Assembly: GCA_023394415.1 (NCBI GenBank)
Contig: JAEXAR010000043.1
Coordinates: 1 to 64,000, forward strand
Source: Bacteroidota bacterium
Lineage (GTDB): Bacteria > Bacteroidota > Bacteroidia > Flavobacteriales > Weeksellaceae
DNA: 64,000 nucleotides
Direction: 5' to 3'
The notes below the pieces were generated by a model, which was not told the origin of the DNA, made no database searches, and saw nothing but the letters and a program-made list of their open reading frames with translations. Shown here piece after piece: positions 42,119 to 50,254 of the stretch. Every line of letters begins with the position of its first letter. Within the stretch, counting starts at the first letter, position 1. Both the position numbers and the translations under genes were made by a program.

Positions 42119-44167
42119 TTAATTCTTACTTAAATGTTCTAATTTTAATAAAAATGCATATTCAAGAGCATCTTCTTTCAGAGATTCAAACCTACCACTA
42201 GCACCACCGTGTCCGGAGCTCATATCAGTTTTAAAAATCAAAATATTGCTGTCTGTTTTCAGTTCACGCAGTTTTGCCGTCCATTTTGCAGGCTCCCAAT
42301 ACTGTACTTGCGAATCGTGTAACCCTGTGGTAATTAAAATATTAGGATAATTTTTGCGTTCAATATTATCATACGGAGAATATGATTTCATATAATCATA
42401 ATATTTCTTTTTATTGGGATTTCCCCATTCATCGTATTCTCCGGTGGTTAAAGGTATGGTATCATCCAACATCGTGGTTACCACATCCACAAACGGAACC
42501 TGCGCAACAATTCCGTTGAAAAGTTCTGGTTCGTAATTGATGACTGCTCCCATTAATAAACCTCCCGCGCTTCCACCCATTGCATAAAGGTGTTTGGATG
42601 AAGTGTATTGTTCTGAGATTAGATGTTTTGCAACATCAATAAAATCGAAAAAGGTATTTTTTTTCTGAAGCATTTTTCCATCTTCATACCACTCTCTCCC
42701 TAAATATTCGCCGCCTCTGATATGAGCTATTGCATAGATAAAACCACGATCGAGCAAAGAAAGTCTTACATTAGAAAAACTGGCATCTACAGTATGTCCA
42801 TAACTTCCATAACCATATAAAAGTAAAGGTGTCTGTGACGATTTAGTTGTATTTTTATGATAAACAATTGATACCGGAACTTTCTTCCCATCTCTTGCAT
42901 CAGCCCAAATTCTTTCTGAAACATAATTTTCCTGAAAGAACTTGCCTCCTAAAACTTCCTGCTGTTTCAGAACTTTAGTCGTCTTTTCTCTCATATGATA
43001 TTCTAAAGTTGCGTTGGCTTTTGTCATCGATGTGTAACCATAACGCAAAAATTCGGTATCAAATTCCAGATTTAAACCAATATAGGCTGTATAAGTAGGA
43101 TCCGAAAAGGGAATATAGTAAGATTCACCGCTTACATTTTCAATGATTTTGAGTTGTAACAAGCCTTGATTTCTTTCTTCAAGAACCAAATAGTTTTTAA
43201 AAATCTCAAAACCTTCCAACAAAACATTTTTTCGGTGCGGAATTACATCTTCCCAATTTTCAATACCGCAGTGCTCTACCTTAGTTTTTACAAGTTTGAA
43301 ATTGGTAGCCTCATCAGCATTGGTGATAATGTAAAACTCATCCTCGAAATGTTCAACAGAATATTCTAAATCTTCAGTTCTAGGTTGAATGATTTTCCAG
43401 TCGGCAAAAACATCTGCCGCCGGAATAAAACGATGCTCATCAGAAATAGTGCTGGAACTCGCAATGAAAATATATTCTAAAGACTTGGTTTTAAACACAT
43501 TTACATCAAAGGTTTCATCCTTTTCGTGAAATACCATAACGTCCTCTTCTGCATTGGTTCCAAGCTTATGGCGATACACCTGAAATGCTCTTAAGTTCTT
43601 ATCTTTTCTTATATAAAAAATATGTTCGTTATCGTTGGCCCAAACTGCTTTTCCCGTCGTATTTGGAATTTTATCCGCAAGAACTTCTCCGGTATTTAAA
43701 TTCTTAAATCTTATGTCATAAATTCTTCTTCCCATGTTATCTGAAGAAAAACTTGCCAACTCATTACTTGGGCTTACTGCAACACTCCCAACTTCAAAAA
43801 ACTTTTGCCCTTCTGCTAAAACATTTACATCCAAAATAATCTCCTCCGCATTATCAAGGGTTTGAAATTTTCTGCAAAAAATTGGATATTCTTTCCCATC
43901 CTCGTATCGAACGATATACCAATAGCCGTTAAAAAAATAAGGCAAAGATTCGTCGTCTTTTTTATATCGGGCTTTCATCTCCTCAAAAAGTTCATTCTGA
44001 AATGCTTCTGTGTCCTTCATTACAAAGTCTGCGTAGGCATTTTCTTCTTCCAGATACTTCATTACCTCGGGATTTTCCCGCTCATTCATCCAAAAATAGG
44101 AGTCAACACGTTGGTCGTTATGAATTTCAAGGATTTTATCGATCTTTTTCGCTTTGGGTGGCTGCAT
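42119..44167 (-). CDS. Prolyl oligopeptidase family serine peptidase (oligopeptidase B-like)
   Basis: A 682-residue S9-family peptidase. N-terminal beta-propeller (about 70-400) and C-terminal alpha/beta-hydrolase domain with nucleophile Ser at about 531 in GGSAGGLL, Asp in TGLHDSQVQYWEPAKW and His in SSGHGGASGRF. The VNERENPEVMKYLEEEN-like N-terminal segment and the GYGSYG motif favour oligopeptidase B (cleavage after Lys/Arg). No signal peptide, so cytosolic. Confidence 0.9.
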   Translation of the reverse strand: MQPPKAKKIDKILEIHNDQRVDSYFWMNERENPEVMKYLEEENAYADFVMKDTEAFQNELFEEMKARYKKDDESLPYFFNGYWYIVRYEDGKEYPIFCRKFQTLDNAEEIILDVNVLAEGQKFFEVGSVAVSPSNELASFSSDNMGRRIYDIRFKNLNTGEVLADKIPNTTGKAVWANDNEHIFYIRKDKNLRAFQVYRHKLGTNAEEDVMVFHEKDETFDVNVFKTKSLEYIFIASSSTISDEHRFIPAADVFADWKIIQPRTEDLEYSVEHFEDEFYIITNADEATNFKLVKTKVEHCGIENWEDVIPHRKNVLLEGFEIFKNYLVLEERNQGLLQLKIIENVSGESYYIPFSDPTYTAYIGLNLEFDTEFLRYGYTSMTKANATLEYHMREKTTKVLKQQEVLGGKFFQENYVSERIWADARDGKKVPVSIVYHKNTTKSSQTPLLLYGYGSYGHTVDASFSNVRLSLLDRGFIYAIAHIRGGEYLGREWYEDGKMLQKKNTFFDFIDVAKHLISEQYTSSKHLYAMGGSAGGLLMGAVINYEPELFNGIVAQVPFVDVVTTMLDDTIPLTTGEYDEWGNPNKKKYYDYMKSYSPYDNIERKNYPNILITTGLHDSQVQYWEPAKWTAKLRELKTDSNILIFKTDMSSGHGGASGRFESLKEDALEYAFLLKLEHLSKN

Positions 44168-44197
44168 CTTAAATTTTCAAACTTTAAAAGTAATAAA

Positions 44198-44228
44198 AAA
44201 CCATCTTATCCATAGGAAAAGACGGTTT
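44198..44228 (-). terminator. Terminator of the DUF4271-hemD-like operon
   Basis: 10-bp stem with one A-C mismatch (AAACCATCTT / AAGACGGTTT), 11-nt loop and a T-run on the minus strand; 25 bp beyond the stop at 44254. Confidence 0.6.
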
Positions 44229-44253
44229 TTGTGGTGATTATTTTTCTTTGAAA

Positions 44254-44997
44254 CTATTTACCGTTTCTTATAAATTTTTCTATTGCCATCGTCATAGATG
44301 GTGTTTCTTTCGTTGGTGCCATTACATCAACTTTCAAACCAGATTCTTCGGCTGCATTCTGTGTTGTAGTACCAAACACTGCAATTTTAGTATTTTCCTG
44401 ATTGAAATTTTTAAAATTTTCGTGAAGTGATTTAATTCCTTGCGGACTAAAGAATACCAACATATCGTAATCCTTAATCGTAATATCAGATAAATCGGAA
44501 CATACTGTTCTGTACATAATAGCCTTGGTCCAATCAACATTAGCTTTATCCAATACAGTTGCAATATCTGCGTTCATAACATCAGATGCAGGCAACAAGT
44601 ATTTTTCTGTTGGATATTTTTTAAATAAAGGTGCTAAATCAACAAAATTTTTCTCGCCAAAACTTATTTTCCTTTTTCTGTATACAATATGTTTCTGCAG
44701 ATAATTCGCAATCGCTTCCGATTGGCAGATATATCTCATAGAATCCGGAACTGCAAAACGCATCTCTTCGGCAAGTCTGAAGTAATGATCAATTGCATTT
44801 TTACTGGTGAAAATAACTCCAGTATAATGCGACAAATCAATTTTTTGCGTTCTCAACTCCTTGGCATCTACTCCTTCTACATGGATAAAAGGTCTAAAAT
44901 CAATTTTGATTTTTTCCTTTTTGGCAATTTCCAAGTAAGGTGAAGATTCCGCTGGTGGCGGTTGTGACACTAAAATAGACTTAACTTTAACCATCAA
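44254..44997 (-). CDS. Second uroporphyrinogen-III synthase-like protein
   Basis: A 247-residue HemD-fold protein: VKSILVSQPPPAESSPY at the start, GVIFTSKNAIDHYF near 58-72, KYLLPASDVM near 132, and MLVFFSPQGIKSLHEN near 183-198. These are the two-domain repeats of the HemD family. It lies 7 bp after the DUF4271 gene, away from the haem operon, which already has a HemD at 30458. Either both make uroporphyrinogen III or this one has another job; I cannot decide from sequence. Confidence 0.82.
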   Translation of the reverse strand: MMVKVKSILVSQPPPAESSPYLEIAKKEKIKIDFRPFIHVEGVDAKELRTQKIDLSHYTGVIFTSKNAIDHYFRLAEEMRFAVPDSMRYICQSEAIANYLQKHIVYRKRKISFGEKNFVDLAPLFKKYPTEKYLLPASDVMNADIATVLDKANVDWTKAIMYRTVCSDLSDITIKDYDMLVFFSPQGIKSLHENFKNFNQENTKIAVFGTTTQNAAEESGLKVDVMAPTKETPSMTMAIEKFIRNGK

Positions 44998-45004
44998 TTT
45001 TATT

Positions 45005-45646
45005 TTAATAAAAAAGCAATTTCCACAGTGCTAAAACAGGTGCCAATTGCAGCGTGCAAATATACAAAAATTTATAATACCATTCATTTGGCAAAATGTG
45101 ATTGCGGTTGAAAGTATAAAAGAAATTCTTAAAAATGAATATCATAGCCGCTGAAAGCACTGAAATTACAAAGAGTTTCTCTCTGTCTATATCAAAATAA
45201 TAATTTACCAAATTCCCAACAATAAGCAGGATTGAAACTGCCATATAGAACTTTGAACTTACAAAATACATCCTTCCCCATTTTTTGTCTTGCCCAATAG
45301 CTGAATAAAGAAAAAATGTAAAAAAGAATTTAACGAAATAAAAAACAGAAACCGCCAGAAGCGTAAACCCAAATTTATTGAGCGAATAACCAAAAAGACT
45401 AAACTCCTCGATATATTTTGGCACTATCGGAATGTAATTTGAAACGAATGTCGCCAGCAAAACCGAATAAACCACAGAAACAATTAACCAAGTCGGAAAG
45501 ATATTCCCCGAATCGATAAAATTTTGCGTGAAAAATTCTCGTAATCCTGATTGTCGCTGAAGATACTGCAATACAATAATAAATATCACAATTGCCCCCA
45601 GCAATATAAATATTACCCAATCATTATGTTCTGCCAATCTTACCAA
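45005..45646 (-). CDS. DUF4271 family membrane protein
   Basis: A 213-residue membrane protein with six or so hydrophobic segments; DUF4271 proteins are conserved in Bacteroidota, commonly next to a HemD-like gene, function unknown. The N-terminus ...AEHNDWVIFILLGAIV fits the family's start. The only in-frame start near the family's N-terminus is TTG at 45644-45646; no ATG is available there. Its -7 element TACTTTTG at 45661-45668 fits that start. Operon with the HemD-like gene. Confidence 0.8.
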   Translation of the reverse strand: MVRLAEHNDWVIFILLGAIVIFIIVLQYLQRQSGLREFFTQNFIDSGNIFPTWLIVSVVYSVLLATFVSNYIPIVPKYIEEFSLFGYSLNKFGFTLLAVSVFYFVKFFFTFFLYSAIGQDKKWGRMYFVSSKFYMAVSILLIVGNLVNYYFDIDREKLFVISVLSAAMIFIFKNFFYTFNRNHILPNEWYYKFLYICTLQLAPVLALWKLLFY

Positions 45647-45660
45647 AGGTATATTTTTTG

Positions 45661-45668
45661 CAAAAGTA
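45661..45668 (-). promoter_or_regulatory. Candidate -7 element, DUF4271 operon
   Basis: Minus strand TACTTTTG, about 14 nt before the TTG start; TTTG lies 24 nt upstream (45693-45696), slightly beyond the usual spacing. Confidence 0.45.
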
Positions 45669-45707
45669 AGAATTATTTAAGCCCGAAAAAAACAAACGAA
45701 AATAGAT

Positions 45708-45715
45708 TATCTTTG
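45708..45715 (+). promoter_or_regulatory. Candidate -7 element, GT2 operon
   Basis: TATCTTTG, ending 8 nt before the ATG at 45724; very short leader. Divergent from 45661-45668. Confidence 0.5.
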
Positions 45716-45723
45716 CACCCGAA

Positions 45724-46440
45724 ATGAAGAAACTCGTCATTATACCAACTTATAACGAAAAGGAAAACATCGAAGCTATTATAAATGCAGTAATTGGCTT
45801 GGAGCAGGATTTCCATATTTTGGTGGTAGACGATTCTTCACCAGACGGAACCGCAGAAATTGTAAAAAGTTTACAAAAAAAGATTTCTCATTCACTACAT
45901 CTTACAGTTAGAAAAGCTAAAGACGGACTTGGGAAAGCTTACATCCACGGTTTTAAATGGGCAATTGAAAATCAATATGATTACATCTTCGAAATGGATG
46001 CCGATTTCTCTCATAATCCGCAGGATTTGCCAAAGCTTTACGAAGCTTGTAAAAATGCAGATATGTCTGTTGGTTCCAGATATTCACAAGGTGTAAATGT
46101 TGTAAACTGGCCTATGGGAAGAGTTTTACTTTCCTATTTTGCATCAAGATATGTGAGGTTTATCTTAGGAATTCCGGTATTTGATACGACTGCTGGTTTT
46201 GTATGCTTTAAAAGAGAAACTTTGGAAAAAATTGGACTCGATAAGATAAAATTGAAAGGTTACGGTTTTCAAGTTGAAATGAAATACCGGGTTTTCAAAA
46301 AAGGATTGAAAATTGTTGAAGTTCCTATCATCTTTACCAACCGACTATTAGGAGAGAGTAAAATGAACGGAGGCATTATTGGTGAAGCCATTTTCGGAAT
46401 TCTAAATTTACGTTGGAAATCATTAATCGGAAAATTATGA
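45724..46440 (+). CDS. Polyprenol monophosphomannose synthase-like glycosyltransferase (GT2)
   Basis: A 238-residue family 2 glycosyltransferase of the DPM1 type, which loads a sugar from a nucleotide sugar onto polyprenyl phosphate. Motifs: VIIPTYNEKENI, VVDDSSPDGTAEIV (first Asp pair), FEMDADFSHNPQDLP (D-x-D), and the acceptor region VPIIFTNRLLGESKMNGG. No C-terminal membrane domain, so it is the soluble DPM1-like form. Sugar and final use unknown. First gene of a run of four; the next ATG overlaps its stop (ATGA). Confidence 0.9.
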   Translation: MKKLVIIPTYNEKENIEAIINAVIGLEQDFHILVVDDSSPDGTAEIVKSLQKKISHSLHLTVRKAKDGLGKAYIHGFKWAIENQYDYIFEMDADFSHNPQDLPKLYEACKNADMSVGSRYSQGVNVVNWPMGRVLLSYFASRYVRFILGIPVFDTTAGFVCFKRETLEKIGLDKIKLKGYGFQVEMKYRVFKKGLKIVEVPIIFTNRLLGESKMNGGIIGEAIFGILNLRWKSLIGKL

Positions 46441-46814
46441 AAAGAATGCTTCTTCTTTTTGTGCTGGTTTTGTTTTCCTGCAAAGACTCAAAACCTATAA
46501 ACACACCTAAAAATCTGATTGATAAGGACAAAATGGCTGCTGTTATTGCAGATTTTGCCATAAATGAACAAATGGGAATTATTAATGCTTCGGGAAATCT
46601 CGACATCAGTTCAAGATATATTCTGAAAAAACATGGCATTACCGCAAAGCAGTTTACAGAAAGCTATGAATTTTACCTTACCTCTCCCGATACTGTGAGG
46701 GACATCTTGGATAATGCACAGGACATTTTGAAATCGCAGCATCCGGAAGCAGAACAATTCATTGAAAAAAAACTTAAAGAAGTGGGTGATACAACACCTC
46801 CTTTTGCACGATAA
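46437..46814 (+). CDS. DUF4296 family lipoprotein
   Basis: A 125-residue lipoprotein (lipobox LFSC, Cys15) with a helical domain (KDKMAAVIADFAINEQMG, YILKKHGITAKQF, SYEFYLTSPDTVRDIL) typical of DUF4296, a Bacteroidota family of unknown function. The frame opens at 46413, but the ATG at 46437-46439, which overlaps the upstream stop, gives the signal peptide. 5 bp before tgt. Confidence 0.82.
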   Translation: MKRMLLLFVLVLFSCKDSKPINTPKNLIDKDKMAAVIADFAINEQMGIINASGNLDISSRYILKKHGITAKQFTESYEFYLTSPDTVRDILDNAQDILKSQHPEAEQFIEKKLKEVGDTTPPFAR

Positions 46815-46819
46815 AATTT

Positions 46820-47956
46820 ATGGAAAAGAAGTTTTTTGAAATAGAAAAAACCACAGAAAACAAAGCTAGAGCTGGTGTAATTACCACTGACCATGGGCAG
46901 ATACAAACGCCTATTTTTATGCCTGTAGGAACCGTGGCATCCGTAAAAACAGTGCATCAGCGCGAACTGAAAGATGATATAAAAGCGCAGATAATTCTCG
47001 GGAACACTTATCACCTCTACCTTCGTCCTAAAATGCAAGTGATGCAGGAAGCAGGCGGACTTCACAAATTTATGAATTGGGATTTGCCAATCCTAACAGA
47101 TTCAGGCGGTTATCAAGTTTTCTCATTGTCAGATACGAGAAAAATTACTGAGGAAGGCGCAAAATTCAAATCACATATTGACGGAAGTTTCCATTTTATT
47201 TCTCCAGAAAAATCAATGGAAATCCAACGACAAATTGGAGCCGATATTTTTATGGCTTTTGATGAATGTACACCTTATCCTTGCGAATACAACCAAGCCA
47301 AAGAATCGATGGAGATGACACACCGTTGGTTGAAAAGATGCATCAATTGGTGTAACGAAAATCCTGAAATCTACGAACATAAGCAAAGACTATTTCCAAT
47401 CGTTCAGGGTTCAACGTATTCGGATTTAAGGAAAATTTCCGCAGAATTTATTTCAGAACAAAAAGCTGAAGGGAATGCTATTGGTGGACTTTCTGTGGGC
47501 GAACCTGAAGAAGAAATGTACAGAATTACCAATGAAGTTACCGACATTCTTCCGAAAGAAAAACCAAGATACTTAATGGGAGTCGGAACACCTTGGAACA
47601 TCCTTGAAAGCATAGGTTTAGGTGTAGATATGATGGATTGTGTAATGCCTACAAGAAACGCCAGAAACGCCATGCTTTTTACCTGGAAAGGCGTAATGAA
47701 TATGAAAAACGAAAAATGGAAAAACGATTTTTCGCCGCTGGATGAATTCGGAACCAGTTTTGTTGATAAGGAATATTCTAAAGCTTATGTGCGCCACCTT
47801 TTTGTCTCAAAAGAATACCTTGCAAAGCAGATTGCCTCCATCCATAATCTTGCTTTTTATCTTGATTTGGTGAGGGTTGCGAGAGAACATATTATTGCCG
47901 GAGATTTTTATCAGTGGAAAGACTCTGTTGTGCCTATATTAAGACAAAAACTTTAG
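46820..47956 (+). CDS. tgt: Queuine tRNA-ribosyltransferase
   Basis: A 378-residue Tgt, which swaps guanine 34 for preQ1 in tRNAs for Asn, Asp, His and Tyr. Signatures: PIFMPVGTVASVKT, TDSGGYQVFSLSDTRKI (active-site Asp), DECTPYP, IVQGSTYSDLR, IGGLSVGEPEEEMYR and GVDMMDCVMPTRNARNA (second catalytic Asp). Odd point: where most bacterial Tgt have the zinc ligands C-x-C-x-x-C, this one reads LDEFGTSFVDKEYSKAY (about 305-320) with no cysteine, though the fourth ligand His is kept in SIHNLAFY. Operon between the DUF4296 and LptF/G genes. Confidence 0.94.
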   Translation: MEKKFFEIEKTTENKARAGVITTDHGQIQTPIFMPVGTVASVKTVHQRELKDDIKAQIILGNTYHLYLRPKMQVMQEAGGLHKFMNWDLPILTDSGGYQVFSLSDTRKITEEGAKFKSHIDGSFHFISPEKSMEIQRQIGADIFMAFDECTPYPCEYNQAKESMEMTHRWLKRCINWCNENPEIYEHKQRLFPIVQGSTYSDLRKISAEFISEQKAEGNAIGGLSVGEPEEEMYRITNEVTDILPKEKPRYLMGVGTPWNILESIGLGVDMMDCVMPTRNARNAMLFTWKGVMNMKNEKWKNDFSPLDEFGTSFVDKEYSKAYVRHLFVSKEYLAKQIASIHNLAFYLDLVRVAREHIIAGDFYQWKDSVVPILRQKL

Positions 47957-47975
47957 AAATTATAAATTTTAAGAG

Positions 47976-49070
47976 ATGCCAATAATTGACCGCTACATCA
48001 TCAAAAAATTCCTGGGGACACTTGGATTTATGCTGTTGTTGCTGTCTATTATCATTATCGTTATCGATGTACAGAGTAAATCACCAAGGATTGAAGGCAA
48101 CGGCTTCACTGTAGGTTACTTCCTTTTAAATTTCTATCCTTTCTGGATGATATATCTCGTGATTACCTTTATGTCGATTTTGGTATTCATCTCGGTAATT
48201 TATTTCACCTCAAGAATCGCAAATAATACCGAAATTGTTGCAATTATAAGTAGTGGCGCAAGTTTTCATCGTTTTGCGAGGCCTTATTTTATTGCTTCAA
48301 CTCTAATTGCGCTTTTTGCTTTGGCTACCAATCATTTTCTCTTGCCTTGGGCTAATGTACAGAAAAATGAACTCGAGGTTTACACTTACAACGATGTGAA
48401 AAAGGAGAAAATTTTGGGAAATGTAGAAATTGCCACACAACTTTCACCTACACAATATATTTTTATTAATAACTATAACCGTAAGGAAAAACGCGGCTCA
48501 AGTTTTCTTTTTCAAAAATTTGATAAAAACCGAAAGCTGATTCACGAAATTGCTGCCAACGAAATTTCTTGGGATGCCAAGAAGAAAAAATTCACCATCA
48601 CTGGTTACTTAGAGCGCAAAGCATCGGTAAACGACAGCGAAATTCTTTCCAATGGTGATACAAAAGATATGGATTTCGGACACTCTCCGGAAGAGTTGTT
48701 TCCAAATGAACTTTTAGGACAAACTAAAACAACGCCTCAACTTATAAAGCTCATCAATCAGGAAAAAGAAAAAGGCAATAAAAACATTAATGTATTCTTG
48801 AATGAACTTCATCAACGTACTGCTATGCCGGTTTCCATCATCATTCTTTCCATATTAGCACTTTCGCTTTCTTCCCAGAAAAAACGCGGTGGTCTTGGTG
48901 TTAATCTCGCAATAGGAATTTCATTGGCTTTTATTTTTGTATTTTCTTTTGAAGTTTTAAAGGTTGTTTCTGAAAATAACACACTTCCACCAATGCTTGC
49001 GATGTGGTTGCCAAATCTTGTTTTCGCACCTTTGGCAGCATTTCTATACTTCAAAAGAGCCAATCAATAA
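47976..49070 (+). CDS. LptF/LptG-family permease (YjgP/YjgQ)
   Basis: A 364-residue membrane protein: N-terminal helices (IIDRYIIKKFLGTLGFMLLLLS, then two more), a periplasmic beta-jellyroll domain (about 130-250), and three C-terminal helices. This is the LptF/LptG layout of the ABC complex that extracts lipopolysaccharide from the inner membrane. Which of the two subunits it is cannot be decided. It starts 19 bp after tgt and overlaps birA (opposite strand) by 7 bp. Confidence 0.88.
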   Translation: MPIIDRYIIKKFLGTLGFMLLLLSIIIIVIDVQSKSPRIEGNGFTVGYFLLNFYPFWMIYLVITFMSILVFISVIYFTSRIANNTEIVAIISSGASFHRFARPYFIASTLIALFALATNHFLLPWANVQKNELEVYTYNDVKKEKILGNVEIATQLSPTQYIFINNYNRKEKRGSSFLFQKFDKNRKLIHEIAANEISWDAKKKKFTITGYLERKASVNDSEILSNGDTKDMDFGHSPEELFPNELLGQTKTTPQLIKLINQEKEKGNKNINVFLNELHQRTAMPVSIIILSILALSLSSQKKRGGLGVNLAIGISLAFIFVFSFEVLKVVSENNTLPPMLAMWLPNLVFAPLAAFLYFKRANQ

Positions 49071-49777
49071 AGAAGTTCTATTTCTTTGTTATTAAATTTT
49101 TTCAAACCGTCATTTTCAAGTTCAATCCACAGGAAGCCACATTCATCAACATGCTTGATTATGCCATTTTGTCGCACGCCTTCAATTTCAAAAACAGAAA
49201 TCTGATTTTTTCGGAATAAATGTTCATTAAAATTGTTCAAAATGCTTTCTTTCGTGGTTTGATTTTGATATGAAATATAAAATGAGTTATGAAGTATTTC
49301 AACAAATTCTTTTAAATCAAATTCTTTATCAGTCTGCGTCAGCAAAGAGCCTGCCTTTGGTAAACCACTAAAATCTTTCTGCAATACGTTAATTCCAATT
49401 CCTGCAATATAGTAATCTACATCTTCGATTTTCTGCTTTTCAATTAACATTCCCGAAATCTTTTTTCCATGAATGACAATATCGTTAGGCCACTTAATTT
49501 CCACTTTGGTTTTGGTCAAATTGGCAAGAAATTCCCTTAAAATACAGGCGGTATGAAAATTGAATAAAATACCGGACATCTGAAAATCACGAACTTTCAG
49601 AGCAATGCTGTAGGCAAGATTTTGATCTTTTGTACTTTCCCAGGTGTTTCCATACTGTCCACGCCCTTTTGTTTGGTTAAAGGTGTATGTTGCAGCAGGT
49701 GACTGTAATTCTTTTACAAAGCGAAGAATTTCGTCGTTGGTCGAGTTACATTTTTCAAGATAAAAAATAGGAAACAT
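49064..49777 (-). CDS. birA: Biotin--[acetyl-CoA-carboxylase] ligase
   Basis: A 237-residue biotin protein ligase that forms biotinyl-AMP and attaches biotin to the carboxyl-carrier protein. Motifs: ECNSTNDEI-like start (LEKCNSTNDEILRF), GRGQYGNTWES, EIKWPNDIVIHGKKISGML, and YIAGIGINV. There is no N-terminal helix-turn-helix, so it is the monofunctional type and not a biotin repressor. Its 3' end overlaps the convergent LptF/G gene by 7 bp. Confidence 0.93.
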   Translation of the reverse strand: MFPIFYLEKCNSTNDEILRFVKELQSPAATYTFNQTKGRGQYGNTWESTKDQNLAYSIALKVRDFQMSGILFNFHTACILREFLANLTKTKVEIKWPNDIVIHGKKISGMLIEKQKIEDVDYYIAGIGINVLQKDFSGLPKAGSLLTQTDKEFDLKEFVEILHNSFYISYQNQTTKESILNNFNEHLFRKNQISVFEIEGVRQNGIIKHVDECGFLWIELENDGLKKFNNKEIELLY

Positions 49778-49836
49778 TTAAGAAAATTTTATGAGTTTAA
49801 ATGCTTATATTACAGCGTAAAATAAACAAAAAACAA

Positions 49837-49844
49837 TAAATTTG
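49837..49844 (+). promoter_or_regulatory. Candidate -7 element, rsfS-ftsH
   Basis: TAAATTTG, 19 nt before the ATG at 49863. Confidence 0.5.
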
Positions 49845-49862
49845 CAGATTATACCTTTTTGA

Positions 49863-50231
49863 ATGAGTAAAAATACACAAAAACAACAATTAATAGATAA
49901 AATCGTAGAGGCGATTCAAGACACAAAAGGGGAAGATATCAAAATCTTTGACCTTTCAAAAATCGAAAATTCGGTAGCAGAAACCTTTATCATCTGCAGC
50001 GGAAATTCAAACACACAGGTAAATGCAATTGCCGGAAACATCGAGAAAAAAGTCCGTAACGAAGTTAAAGAACGTCCTTGGCACGTAGAAGGTACAGATA
50101 ACGCCATGTGGATTCTTATGGATTATGTTTCGGTAGTTGTACACGTTTTCCAAAGACAAATCCGTGATTATTATGAGATTGAGGAACTTTGGGGCGATGC
50201 CAAAATAACGACAATAGAAGATAATTTATAA
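49863..50231 (+). CDS. rsfS: Ribosome silencing factor RsfS
   Basis: A 122-residue protein of the RsfS/Iojap family, which binds ribosomal protein L14 and blocks subunit joining when nutrients fall. Family segments: IVEAIQDTKGEDIKIFDLS, AETFIICSGNSNTQVNAIAG, ERPWHVEGTDNAMWILMDY and VVVHVFQRQIRDYYEIEELWGDA. 23 bp before ftsH, a common Bacteroidota order. Confidence 0.95.
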   Translation: MSKNTQKQQLIDKIVEAIQDTKGEDIKIFDLSKIENSVAETFIICSGNSNTQVNAIAGNIEKKVRNEVKERPWHVEGTDNAMWILMDYVSVVVHVFQRQIRDYYEIEELWGDAKITTIEDNL

Positions 50232-50254
50232 AAGAATTTTGAGAAAAAGAAATA

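Noticed and set aside
49064..49777. BirA as a biotin-operon repressor
   Set aside because: No N-terminal helix-turn-helix; only the ligase domain is present.
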